NCBI RefSeq assembly: GCF_000621665.1
Contig: NZ_KK211328.1
Location: forward strand, 1,288 to 65,287
Reading direction: 5' to 3'
From: Allorhizobium undicola ORS 992 = ATCC 700741
GTDB lineage: Bacteria > Pseudomonadota > Alphaproteobacteria > Rhizobiales > Rhizobiaceae
DNA: 64,000 nucleotides
Shown here piece after piece: positions 8,603 to 16,773 of the stretch; position 1 is the stretch's first letter; each line of letters starts with the position of its first letter. Below the pieces are notes generated by a model, which saw nothing but the letters and a program-made list of their open reading frames with translations, was not told the DNA's origin and ran no database searches. Both the position numbers and the translations under genes were made by a program.

Positions 8603-9172
8603 ATGACAAAATCGTTCCCGCCTTTGCCGCCCGTTTTGCCGTCCGCTCCCCTTTCCGTCGGGGCAGAGGAAGACCGCCGTCAAGGCATCCTCAAGCGTTT
8701 GGGCGACGATCTCGGCAGGTTGCGCCTGATGATGGGCCGCCGGCTGATTTCCCGCGTGGCCCTGAGCCGGCTTGGCGAGGGCCACGGGCTGGAACTTTCG
8801 CATTTCGACGTCGTGACCTTCGTGGCCCGTCACCAGTCGCGGCAGGCCGTGACGGTGGGCATGGTGGCAGAGCAGATGCGTGTGGACCCCTCCCGCGCCA
8901 GCCGTGTGGTGAGCGAGCTGGTCAAGCGTGGCTTTCTGCGCCGGGAGGCCTGCCAGAGCGATGCCCGCCGCACCATCGTTCGCCTCAGCCCCGAGGGTGA
9001 AAAGCTGGCCGATTATTTCGCCTCCATCCGCCACGAGGTCGTTTCCCGCACGCTGGAGGAATGGGACGAGGCAGAGCTTGCCCTGTTCGAACCGCTTTTC
9101 GACCGCTTCATTGCCGCCTTCGAACAGCGTGCCGCAGGCCTTGAAAGACCTCTGGCAGACCCGCCCGACTGA
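8603..9172 (+). CDS. MarR-family transcriptional regulator
   Basis: A 189-residue winged-helix protein. The N-terminal 30 residues are Pro-rich, followed by a MarR core: SHFDVVTFVARH, VAEQMRVDPSRASRVVSELV (recognition helix region) and a wing with RREACQSDARRTIVRLS. It lies divergently 121 bp from the DHA2 pump, the usual layout of a local repressor and its efflux target. The ligand is unknown. The intergenic DNA contains AATGTCA twice, possibly part of an operator, but no clear dyad. Confidence 0.82.
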   Translation: MTKSFPPLPPVLPSAPLSVGAEEDRRQGILKRLGDDLGRLRLMMGRRLISRVALSRLGEGHGLELSHFDVVTFVARHQSRQAVTVGMVAEQMRVDPSRASRVVSELVKRGFLRREACQSDARRTIVRLSPEGEKLADYFASIRHEVVSRTLEEWDEAELALFEPLFDRFIAAFEQRAAGLERPLADPPD

Positions 9173-9191
9173 GCCTGACGGCAAAGCCCGA

Positions 9192-9234
9192 GCATTTCCG
9201 GACGGAAAACCGCTTCGCACTTTTCCTGGAAATG
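9192..9234. repeat. REP-like palindrome, family A (tandem copy 1)
   Basis: GCATTTCCGGACGG, AAAACCGC, TTCGCACTTTT and CCTGGAAATG in order, forming a long imperfect hairpin. The next copy starts 12 bp later and is nearly identical. Confidence 0.75.
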
Positions 9235-9246
9235 AGTTTTTTTAAC

Positions 9247-9290
9247 GCATTTCCGGACGGAAAACCGCTTCGCACTTTTCCTGGAAATGC
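9247..9290. repeat. REP-like palindrome, family A (tandem copy 2)
   Basis: Second, near-identical copy of the 9192 repeat with complete arms GCATTTCC/GGAAATGC. It lies directly upstream of the gamma-glutamyltransferase promoter region. Confidence 0.75.
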
Positions 9291-9337
9291 TTATGCTCCC
9301 CCCATTGTTTCGCAATACAATTATTATGGAGAAATTG

Positions 9338-11089
9338 ATGGGCCTGTCCGCCAGGAAATATCTTGCCTCCCTCACCGCCCTTTCCCTGCTTGCCGCAACG
9401 CCCGCCCCTTCTTTTGCCGCCGTGCCCGCCCCCGTGGAGGGCAAGAACGGCATGGTCGTCACCGCCCAGCATCTGGCAACCGATGTCGGCATCGACGTGT
9501 TGAAGCAGGGCGGCAATGCCGTGGATGCGGCCGTGGCCGTGGCCTATGCGCTGGCCGTGACCTATCCGACGGCGGGCAATATCGGCGGCGGGGGCTTCAT
9601 GACTCTGCGCATGGCCGATGGCCGCACGGATTTTCTGGATTTCCGGGAAAAGGCTCCCCTTGCGGCCACGAAAACCATGTATCTCGACGACAAGGGCGAG
9701 GTCGTGCCGCGCGCGAGCCTTGATGGCTATCTGGCCGTCGGCACGCCCGGCACCGTCAAGGGGCTGGAACTGGCGCGGGAAAAATACGGCAGCAAGGAGC
9801 GCGCCACCCTTCTTGCCCCGGCGATTGCCCTTGCCCGTGACGGCTTCACCCTGACTCAAGGGGACGCTTCTATCCTTGCAGGCGGCGCCAAGCGGCTGGC
9901 GAAGGATCCGGAAGCGGCAAGGATCTTCCTCAAGGCCGATGGCACCCCCTATGGCGAGGGCGAGGTGCTGAAACAGCCCGATCTTGCCCGCGTTCTGGCC
10001 GATATTGCCGAGAAGGGGCCGGATGCCTTCTACAAGGGCTTGCCCGCCGAGGCCATCGTCAAGGCCAGCCAAGCGGCCAGGGGCATTCTGGTCAAGGCCG
10101 ATTTCGAGCAATACAAGGTGCGCGAAATCAAGCCCGTAGAATGCGATTATCGCGGCTATCACATCATTTCTTCGCCGCCACCCTCTTCCGGCGGGGTCAT
10201 TATCTGCGAAATCCTCAACATTCTCGAAGCCTATCCGCTGTCGCAGCAGGGCTTTGGCGCCGCCTCCACCGTCAGCCAGATGACAGAGGCCATGCGCTAT
10301 GCCTATGTGGACCGCAATGCCGCCCTTGGCGATCCGGATTTCGTGAAAAACCCGCTGCCGAAAATGCTGGACAAGGCCTATGCCGCCGAAATCCGCCAGA
10401 AGATCGAGCCGGGCAAGGCCGGAAAATCAGCCGATCTCAAGCCCTTTGGCGGCAAGGAAAGCACCGAGACCACGCATTTTTCCATCATCGACAGCAAGGG
10501 CAATGCCGTTTCCGTCACCTATACGCTAAACGGCTCCTTCGGGGCGGGCGTGGTGGCCCCCGGCACCGGCATCCTGCTCAATAACGAGATGGACGATTTT
10601 ACCTCCAAGCCGGGCGTGCCCAATCTTTACGGGCTGGTGCAGGGCGAGGCCAATGCCATCGCACCGCAGAAAACCCCGCTTTCCTCCATGAGCCCCACCA
10701 TCATTACCCGTGACGGCAAGCCCTTCATGGTGATCGGCAGCCCCGGCGGCTCGCGCATCATCACCATCACGCTGGAAGCCATTTTGAACGTGGTGGATTT
10801 CGGCATGGATATTTCCATGGCCGTCAATGCGCCGCGCATTCACCATCAATGGCAGCCGGACAAGATTTTCTATGAGCCTTACGCCCTTTCGCCCGATACG
10901 GTCAAACTGCTGCAATCCATGGGCTATACGCTGGAAGGTGGCAATGACGGCCCCGTCTGGGGACAGGCGGCCGGCATTCTGGTGGGCGGCAAAAGCCTGG
11001 CCGAGATCAACAAGGCCGAAGGCAAGGCAAGCGGCTATTTCGGCGCCGTCGATGCCCGCGCCGTGGCAGGCTCGGCCAAGGGCTATTGA
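9338..11089 (+). CDS. ggt: Gamma-glutamyltransferase
   Basis: Periplasmic Ntn-hydrolase that cleaves or transfers the gamma-glutamyl group of glutathione. The 583-residue precursor has a signal peptide (ALSLLAATPAPSFA) and the autoprocessing site before TTHFS; the catalytic N-terminal Thr of the small subunit is Thr378. VTYTLNGSFGAG and GSPGGSRIITI are the substrate-binding loops of the small subunit. The start at 9338 is chosen because GGAGAAATTG precedes it; that site overlaps the alternative ATG at 9326. A glutathione S-transferase follows on the same strand 140 bp on, with a palindrome between. Confidence 0.93.
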   Translation: MGLSARKYLASLTALSLLAATPAPSFAAVPAPVEGKNGMVVTAQHLATDVGIDVLKQGGNAVDAAVAVAYALAVTYPTAGNIGGGGFMTLRMADGRTDFLDFREKAPLAATKTMYLDDKGEVVPRASLDGYLAVGTPGTVKGLELAREKYGSKERATLLAPAIALARDGFTLTQGDASILAGGAKRLAKDPEAARIFLKADGTPYGEGEVLKQPDLARVLADIAEKGPDAFYKGLPAEAIVKASQAARGILVKADFEQYKVREIKPVECDYRGYHIISSPPPSSGGVIICEILNILEAYPLSQQGFGAASTVSQMTEAMRYAYVDRNAALGDPDFVKNPLPKMLDKAYAAEIRQKIEPGKAGKSADLKPFGGKESTETTHFSIIDSKGNAVSVTYTLNGSFGAGVVAPGTGILLNNEMDDFTSKPGVPNLYGLVQGEANAIAPQKTPLSSMSPTIITRDGKPFMVIGSPGGSRIITITLEAILNVVDFGMDISMAVNAPRIHHQWQPDKIFYEPYALSPDTVKLLQSMGYTLEGGNDGPVWGQAAGILVGGKSLAEINKAEGKASGYFGAVDARAVAGSAKGY

Positions 11090-11135
11090 GTGAAAGCAAC
11101 CGGCTTTGCCGTTCAGGCGCTCTTTTCATCGCAGA

Positions 11136-11175
11136 GCATTTCCCGCAAAACTCTATCCGGTTTTGCGGGAAATGC
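11136..11175. repeat. Perfect palindrome between ggt and GST (family A variant)
   Basis: Fifteen-bp perfect arms GCATTTCCCGCAAAA/TTTTGCGGGAAATGC around CTCTATCCGG. Same outer arms as other family A repeats with changed but still complementary inner arms. Could also act as a terminator for ggt. Confidence 0.75.
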
Positions 11176-11231
11176 TTCAAAACGAATTCCGATAAGGAAT
11201 TACACAGAAAAACATCTCAAGGGAGTGAACC

Positions 11232-11888
11232 ATGCTCAAGGTCTATGGCTGCTACAAATCCCGCGCCACGCGCGTTCTCTGGCTGACGGAGGAGCTGGAA
11301 CTGGCCTTCGACCACATTCCGGTGCTGCAAGCCAACAAGCTGGAAAATCCCACCGCCCCGGATGCGCCGATCAACACCCGCTCGCCCGCCTTTCTGGCCG
11401 TCAACCCCTTCGGCGGCATTCCGGCCATAGAGGATGACGGGCTGGTGCTGTTTGAATCGCTGGCCATCACGCTTTACCTCGCCAAGCAGTATAGCGACGG
11501 CAATCTCGGCCCGAAGGATCTGGAGGAAGACGGCCAGATGATGCAATGGGCGCTGTTTGCCGCCACGGAAATCGAAGCCAATGCGCTGAAAATCTCCAAG
11601 ATCGCCGCCGATGGCCGCATGGACAGCGAAGCCGGCAAGGCAGAGGCCGAAGTGGCCGCCCGCCTGCTGCAACGCCCCTTCAAGGCGCTGGAACAACATC
11701 TGCTCAACCGTCTCTACATGGTGGCCGACCGCTTCACCGTGGCCGACATCAACACGGCTGAAATCCTCCGCTACGCCCAGAATTACAAGCCGCTGATGGA
11801 GGCCTATCCCGCCATCGCCGCCTGGCTGGAACGCTGCCAAAGCCGCCCGGCCTTCAAGGCCATGTGGGAAAAGCGGGCAGCCGAATAA
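11232..11888 (+). CDS. Glutathione S-transferase
   Basis: Cytosolic GST of 218 residues. The thioredoxin-fold N-terminus has YGCYKSRATRVLWLTEEL, with the usual position for a catalytic Ser/Tyr/Cys, and NPFGGIPAIEDDGLVLFES, containing the cis-Pro and the glutathione-contacting E-S pair. The C-terminal half is helical (MVADRFTVADINTAEIL, the N-capping box region). Substrate unknown. AGGGAGTGAACC precedes the ATG. Its position after ggt suggests a shared glutathione theme, but the intervening palindrome argues against one transcript. Confidence 0.85.
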   Translation: MLKVYGCYKSRATRVLWLTEELELAFDHIPVLQANKLENPTAPDAPINTRSPAFLAVNPFGGIPAIEDDGLVLFESLAITLYLAKQYSDGNLGPKDLEEDGQMMQWALFAATEIEANALKISKIAADGRMDSEAGKAEAEVAARLLQRPFKALEQHLLNRLYMVADRFTVADINTAEILRYAQNYKPLMEAYPAIAAWLERCQSRPAFKAMWEKRAAE

Positions 11889-11920
11889 TATCGGCAGACT
11901 TCTGGCCAGGTGTTTAGTCC

Positions 11921-11960
11921 CGAGAAAAGTGCAGTCACGGTTTTCCGTCCGGAAATGCGG
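11921..11960. repeat. Degenerate family A repeat
   Basis: CGAGAAAAGTGCAGTCACGG followed by TTTTCCGTCCGGAAATGCGG: the core and one arm of family A in inverse orientation; the other arm is eroded. Confidence 0.5.
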
Positions 11961-11975
11961 GAAACAAAAGCTTAA

Positions 11976-12011
11976 AGCGCATCCGGTGAACCTTTGTTCG
12001 CCGGACGCGCT
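11976..12011. terminator. Hairpin between convergent GST and argP genes
   Basis: Sixteen-position arms AGCGCATCCGGTGAAC/GTTCGCCGGACGCGCT with one mismatch and one wobble around CTTT. It sits between two convergent genes and touches the argP stop, so it may terminate both. It also marks the left edge of the argP/argO pair. Confidence 0.6.
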
Positions 12012-12938
12012 CTAGCATTTCGATTTCGTGGGAGTGTTATGGGCGCAAGCTTCCGCGACAGGATGCAGGTGCTGGGCAGCGGTCTTGACCACGGCAGTGT
12101 TCAAATCCATCAAGGCAGGACTCACGGCTCTGGACCATTGCCAAAACAACGGCACATCCAGCTTGTGTTCGGGTGCAAGCTCCACCAGATCGCCAGCCTC
12201 TATATACGGTACAGCCAGGATTTCAGGCACGAGCGCCCATCCAAGGCTTTGACATACGCCGTTTGTGATCGCCGTTGTGGAGGGTAGCTGGTGGAATGGA
12301 TAGCCGCTGTCGTAGTCAAGGCAGGCTGAAAGCCAGTTCGAATGAAGCTCGTCCTTGTTACCATAAACCAAAGCCGGGGCCTTGCCTGCCGCATCGGGGG
12401 TCAATCCGTCAGGCATCCACCTTGCGTGAAAACTCGGTGAGCAGACCGCCCTGTATCTCAGGGCGCCGAGCGGTCGGGAGTCGCAACCAGTCACCGGATT
12501 CCCCTCGGCCGTTACCGCGGCGGTGACAAGACCCTTACGAAGCCATTCGGCGCTATGGTGCTGGTCGTCGATGACCAGGTCATAGAGCCATGGCCAGTCG
12601 GGTGCGAGCGCTTTCAAGAACCAGGTTTCCACGCTATCGGCGTTCACGGCTATGCGGATAACGCTTTGGCCTAATGCACTGTTCTCGATCGAAAGTTGAG
12701 TTTCAAGCGAACGTTGCAAGAGGCTTACACGTTCAAAATGCATGGCAACCATGGTCCCCGCCTCGGTGGCTTGGCACGGTTTCTCACGAATGATGAGCGG
12801 AATTCCGAGCTGGTCTTCCAAAGCTTTTACTCTTTGAGAAACCGCCGAGGGCGTGATGTGCAGCAGGCGCGCGGCCCTTTCAAAACTGCCTGATCGCAAG
12901 ACCGCGCTAACTGCCTCCATCTGCCCATAATCCATCAT
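12012..12938 (-). CDS. argP: LysR-family regulator ArgP/LysG type
   Basis: A 308-residue LysR-type regulator. The HTH is at residues 3-60 (AARLLHITPSAVSQRVKALE, then LGIPLIIREKP). The effector domain contains a pattern typical of ArgP/LysG (NADSVETWFL). Known members sense Lys/Arg and activate the divergent exporter gene. Here the LysE/ArgO gene is divergent, supporting the call. AAGGAATTCTA precedes the ATG. Base composition looks less GC-rich than neighbouring genes, and palindromes bound the pair, so transfer as a unit is possible. Confidence 0.85.
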   Translation of the reverse strand: MMDYGQMEAVSAVLRSGSFERAARLLHITPSAVSQRVKALEDQLGIPLIIREKPCQATEAGTMVAMHFERVSLLQRSLETQLSIENSALGQSVIRIAVNADSVETWFLKALAPDWPWLYDLVIDDQHHSAEWLRKGLVTAAVTAEGNPVTGCDSRPLGALRYRAVCSPSFHARWMPDGLTPDAAGKAPALVYGNKDELHSNWLSACLDYDSGYPFHQLPSTTAITNGVCQSLGWALVPEILAVPYIEAGDLVELAPEHKLDVPLFWQWSRAVSPALMDLNTAVVKTAAQHLHPVAEACAHNTPTKSKC

Positions 12939-13025
12939 TAGAATTCCTTCATTTGGCTAAAGATATTTAACTTTATTAATGCGCAGACCTTTTGATAAGG
13001 AGCTTCGGACGCTTTGGAGCAAATG

Positions 13026-13649
13026 ATGCACGCATTCTTCCCTGGCTTTTTTCTCGGCATGAGTCTGATCGCCGCGATCGGCGCCCAAAATGCATTCGTC
13101 TTGCGGCAAGGTCTGCAACGCCAGCATGTTTTTGCCGTTTGCCTGACCTGCGCAGCCTCAGATACAATTCTCGTGACCGTCGGAGTGGCCGGATTCGGCT
13201 TCCTGGTCACGGCTGTGCCATGGCTCGAAACGGTCATGACCCTTGGGGGCGCGGTCTTTTTGGCGCTTTACGCAGTAAAGAGCTTTTGGGCGGCATTGTC
13301 CGACAGTTCGTCTCTCAGGCCCTCAGAAATGAAAATCGCCAGTCTGCCCGGCACGATCGCTGCTGCCCTGGCATTCACCTGGCTTAATCCCCACGTCTAT
13401 CTTGATACGGTCGTGCTGCTCGGCTCCATCTCCACAAATTATGGCGATGATCGTTTCCTGTTCGCCGTCGGTGCAATCACGGCGTCATTTGTCTTTTTCT
13501 TCTCATTGGGATGGGGTGCCCGCCTGCTCACCCCAATGTTTTCCAGCCCGCGATCCTGGCGGATTCTGGAGTTTGTAATCGGCCTCGTCATGTCCGCATT
13601 GGCTGTCAAGCTCGTAATCGCTGTTTGTTTCTACTGCATAATTCCTTAA
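13026..13649 (+). CDS. argO: LysE/ArgO-family basic amino-acid exporter
   Basis: Inner-membrane exporter of about 208 residues with six predicted hydrophobic segments. The N-terminal MSLIAAIGAQNAFVLRQGL matches the LysE signature and the middle WLNPHVYLDTVVLLGSI is also conserved. Substrate is probably Arg and/or Lys. GGAG at 13016-13019 suits the ATG at 13026 best; alternatives are the ATG at 13023 or a TTG at 13014. It is divergent from argP, whose product is expected to activate it. A perfect hairpin overlaps the stop. Confidence 0.88.
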   Translation: MHAFFPGFFLGMSLIAAIGAQNAFVLRQGLQRQHVFAVCLTCAASDTILVTVGVAGFGFLVTAVPWLETVMTLGGAVFLALYAVKSFWAALSDSSSLRPSEMKIASLPGTIAAALAFTWLNPHVYLDTVVLLGSISTNYGDDRFLFAVGAITASFVFFFSLGWGARLLTPMFSSPRSWRILEFVIGLVMSALAVKLVIAVCFYCIIP

Positions 13650-13667
13650 ATCGGAATCGATTTAAGG
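13644..13667 (+). terminator. Perfect hairpin overlapping the argO stop
   Basis: Ten-bp arms CCTTAAATCG/CGATTTAAGG with loop GAAT; the stem begins inside the last codons of argO. AT-richer than other hairpins here. There is no T-run after it. Confidence 0.55.
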
Positions 13668-13695
13668 TGAAAATTATGCAGCAGATTTAAAGTGT

Positions 13696-13733
13696 TACAG
13701 CGCCGTGCGTTTGATAAAACGCACAGCGCTGTA
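13696..13733. repeat. Palindrome, family B
   Basis: Seventeen-bp stem with one mismatch: TACAGCGCCGTGCGTTT and AAACGCACAGCGCTGTA around GATA. Related, more degenerate sequences occur at about 20786-20813 and 39876-39899, defining a second dispersed palindrome family. Confidence 0.7.
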
Positions 13734-13822
13734 GGCATTTTCGGACGGAAATGCGCAAAAAAAGCTTAGAGCGCCTCATGCACCCGTGAAGGCCAAGACA
13801 AAGCACCCCGGAGGCGTGCTCC

Positions 13823-14830
13823 TCAACCGGCCAAGGCCTCGGTGACGCGAATATCGCCGACATGGCGGCCGTTCCAGTTTTTCATCGGGCGGTTGGCCAT
13901 GGCCATCAGCGCTTCGCCGGGCGCGGTCTCGCGCCCAAGAAAGCGGCCAAGCAAGGCTGCGATCATGGCTTCCGCCGCCCGCGTTGCGCCATCTTCCGCC
14001 TTGACGGCGATGGAAATTCCCTCTTGCGGCAGCACGGCGCAAAACACGCCTTCCGCGCCGGTCTTGGCGAAAATCCGGCCCGGCGCCGCCTGCATGATCT
14101 TGGTGCAGGCCCGGCCCGTGCCCGCCACGTAAAAGGGTTCGGCCATGCAGGCATCGATCAGCCGTCTTGCGGCCTTGGCGCGCAGCGGCTCAAGTCCGCC
14201 TCCCGTGGCCATTCTGGCAAAGCCGCGGGCAAGCGATGCAAGCGGCAAGGCATAGGTTGGAATGGAACAGCCATCCGTGCCGCAATGATCGGCATCCAGC
14301 ATCGCCCCGGTCAGGCTTGCCATGGTGGCGCGGATTTCGGCCTGCAAGGGATGGTCATATTCCACATAGCCCTGCGTCGCCATGCCCTGATGCACCAGCG
14401 TGCAGACGAAGCCGGAATGCTTGCCGGAGCAATTATTGTGCAGGCAGGAGGGACTGTTCAGCGTGCGGGCCTGCTGGATCAGCGTCTTCTGGTCGGACGA
14501 CCAGTGGGCGCCGCATTCAAGCGCGCTCTCGTCGCGGCCTGCCCGTGCCAGCATGGCGGCAGCCAGCGCCACATGCGCCTCTTCGCCGGAATGGGAGGAG
14601 CAGGCCAGCGCCAGTTCCGCATTGCCAAAACCGAAAGCATCCGCCGCCCCGCTTTCCACCAGAGGCAGCGCCTGCATGGCCTTGCAGGCCGAGCGGGGAA
14701 AGACGCCCGCCTCGACATCGCCAGCCTGAAACAGAATGGCGCCATCGCCATCCACCACCACCGCCATGCCGCGATGGCGGCTTTCCACGCGGTTTCCACG
14801 GGTTATCTCAACGGTCACGGGGTTGTGCAT
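13823..14830 (-). CDS. L-asparaginase, Rhizobium etli type (Asparaginase_II, PF06089)
   Basis: Cytoplasmic L-asparaginase of the structurally distinct rhizobial family, about 335 residues. Seen: FPRSACKAMQALPLVESGAA (the Ser-x-x-Lys tandem), ALACSSHSGEEAHV, and SCLHNNCSGKHSGF, which holds the Cys and Lys that coordinate zinc with a later Cys in DHCGTDGCSIP. Start: an upstream GTG at 14848 overlaps the stop of the preceding gene, but GGAG at 14837-14840 places the best ATG at 14830. It is the last gene of a minus-strand run of glycosyltransferases and overlaps or nearly abuts the previous one, so co-transcription is likely. A functional link to glycosylation is not evident. Confidence 0.87.
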   Translation of the reverse strand: MHNPVTVEITRGNRVESRHRGMAVVVDGDGAILFQAGDVEAGVFPRSACKAMQALPLVESGAADAFGFGNAELALACSSHSGEEAHVALAAAMLARAGRDESALECGAHWSSDQKTLIQQARTLNSPSCLHNNCSGKHSGFVCTLVHQGMATQGYVEYDHPLQAEIRATMASLTGAMLDADHCGTDGCSIPTYALPLASLARGFARMATGGGLEPLRAKAARRLIDACMAEPFYVAGTGRACTKIMQAAPGRIFAKTGAEGVFCAVLPQEGISIAVKAEDGATRAAEAMIAALLGRFLGRETAPGEALMAMANRPMKNWNGRHVGDIRVTEALAG

Positions 14831-14844
14831 CACCATCTCCGGCC

Positions 14845-16773
14845 TCACAGGAAGGGCTTGTCGCGCGCCGGCAGCGCCGCCACATCGATATGGTCGGGCG
14901 CAAGGCCAAGCCGCGCCCGCTCCGCCATCATCTCATAGCCCTGCTCCAGATGGCGGGTAAAGCGTTGCGTATCGAAAAGCGGCTTGATGGCGCGGTTTTC
15001 GGCAAGCCGCCGTTTCAGCTCCCGGACGGCTGCGCCATCATGGGCATAGGCAATGGCGCGGGCAATGAAATCCTCGCGGTTCTCCGCCACCAGTTCCGGC
15101 AGGCCGATGGCCGCAAGCAGGCTTTGCGAAACGCGGGCGGCAAAGCTTTGCCCGCGCCGCGTCAGCATGGGCAGGCCCGCCCACAACATATCCGACGTGG
15201 TGGTGTGGCCGTTATAGGGAAAGGTATCGAGCGCCATGTCGGCAAGCGCGGCGCGGCTGATATGGTCGCCATAGGCGCGCCCCGCCGCAAACAGCACCCG
15301 TTCGCGCGCAATGCCAAGACGGGCAAATTCCGCAAGGATATTGTCTTGCAGCAATTGGCCGTCGCACAAAAGCCAGATGAGGCTGTGCGGGGCACCCGTG
15401 AGGATGCGCGCCCAGCACTCCATGGTGTCAAGGCTGATTTTGGCGGGAGAGCTGAAGGAGGCGAAAATGAAAGCCTCTTCCGGCAGGCCGTGCGCAGCGC
15501 GGCTTTCTGCACGCGGGCGCGGCTTGGTCGCGCTGCAATTGCCCTGATAGGTCTCCGGCAGGCGGCAAAGCTTTTCATCGAACCAGGCCTTGGCCGCATC
15601 CGGCGTGACGATGGGATCGGTGATGTGATAATCGAGCCCCACGCCCTGCACCGTGCCGGGAAAGCCGATCCAGGTGGCCTTGACCGGCGCATCGCTCAGC
15701 GAAAGCGCGGCAAGCTGGTTGCCTGCCGTATACCCCTTGAGATCCACCAGAATATCGATGCCAAGGCGCGAGATTTCATCGGCAAGCTGCTGCGGCGCCA
15801 GCCCCCCCACCGGGCGGATTTCCGCCTTCAGAACCGCATCCCATCCCTGCTGCACCAATGCCTGCCGTGGCGGGGTGCTGCACAGGAAGGTAATGTCGAA
15901 GCGGCTGCGGTCATGGGCGAGAAACACGTCGTAAAGCAGATAGGTGGTGGCATGGATCGTCAGGTCGGAGGAGAGATAGGCAATTTTCAGCCGCTCGCCC
16001 GCCGGGCTGACCGGGCGGCGCGGCACAGGCGTGGCTGACTTTGCACGAGCGCGGGTCAGTGCTGCATAATCATCGGCCCAGTAGCAGCGCGATAGCGGCG
16101 GCTCCTGCATGAGGATTTGGTTATGGACCGGATCGTCGGGATGATTGGCAATCGCCTGCCAGCTTCTGGCCGCGTCGAAATCCAGAATAGTGCGGGAAAA
16201 GGAAAAGTAATGGCTGGCGATGAAGCCATTGCCGGGATCGGCAAGATAGCGCGCCTCGATCAGGGGTTTGAGCTTTTCTGGCTGGCGCAGCAATTGATAA
16301 TGGGAAAAGGCAAACGCAAAGGCGCTGTCGTCTTCCATATCCATCAGCGGCAGGATCTGCTCCAGCTCCGGATGAAAACCCGCCGCCAGCAGGGCGCGGC
16401 CAATGTCGAGAACCAGCGCGCGGTCAGCCGCATTGCTCCGCGCGGCGGCAACGGCAACCGCCGCCAGACGGTCGGTTCGCCTGGCGTTGAGATAAAGCCT
16501 TGCGGCAAAGCGCAAAAACTCCGCCTGTTTTTCCGGCAAGGCCCCGGCGGCGGCGGCAAAGGCATCCGCCGCTTCCACCGTCTGGCCAAGTTTCAGGCGG
16601 CAATTGGCCGCCAGCATCCAGGCCTGCCCGGCCTCACCACCCTGCCCGGCCAAAGCCGCATCGAGATTGCCAAGGGCCGCCGCGTAAGCGCCATCGCGAT
16701 AGGCGGCCAGCGCCAGCATCAGCGGCGTGACATGCGGCTGGCTGTCGTTTGCGTGATCGGTCATTTCACTCAT
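14845..16773 (-). CDS. TPR-like/GT41 O-GlcNAc-transferase-type glycosyltransferase, paralogue 1
   Basis: 642 residues: an N-terminal Ala-rich helical repeat region (TPR/Sel1-like, residues ~15-230) and a C-terminal GT41 (SPINDLY/OGT) catalytic domain from ~255. Catalytic-domain landmarks: YLSSDLTIHATTYLL (conserved His), KGYTAG, SFSSPAKIS (equivalent to the UDP-contacting Lys of OGT) and NGHTTTSDMLWAGLP. All key positions appear intact. Likely transfers a sugar from a nucleotide donor to a protein Ser/Thr; acceptor unknown. Its ATG directly follows the TAA of paralogue 2 in the same frame. Nearest relative in this window is paralogue 4 at 22380, with C-termini ending in (D/E)-(K/P)-PFL. Confidence 0.85.
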   Translation of the reverse strand: MSEMTDHANDSQPHVTPLMLALAAYRDGAYAAALGNLDAALAGQGGEAGQAWMLAANCRLKLGQTVEAADAFAAAAGALPEKQAEFLRFAARLYLNARRTDRLAAVAVAAARSNAADRALVLDIGRALLAAGFHPELEQILPLMDMEDDSAFAFAFSHYQLLRQPEKLKPLIEARYLADPGNGFIASHYFSFSRTILDFDAARSWQAIANHPDDPVHNQILMQEPPLSRCYWADDYAALTRARAKSATPVPRRPVSPAGERLKIAYLSSDLTIHATTYLLYDVFLAHDRSRFDITFLCSTPPRQALVQQGWDAVLKAEIRPVGGLAPQQLADEISRLGIDILVDLKGYTAGNQLAALSLSDAPVKATWIGFPGTVQGVGLDYHITDPIVTPDAAKAWFDEKLCRLPETYQGNCSATKPRPRAESRAAHGLPEEAFIFASFSSPAKISLDTMECWARILTGAPHSLIWLLCDGQLLQDNILAEFARLGIARERVLFAAGRAYGDHISRAALADMALDTFPYNGHTTTSDMLWAGLPMLTRRGQSFAARVSQSLLAAIGLPELVAENREDFIARAIAYAHDGAAVRELKRRLAENRAIKPLFDTQRFTRHLEQGYEMMAERARLGLAPDHIDVAALPARDKPFL

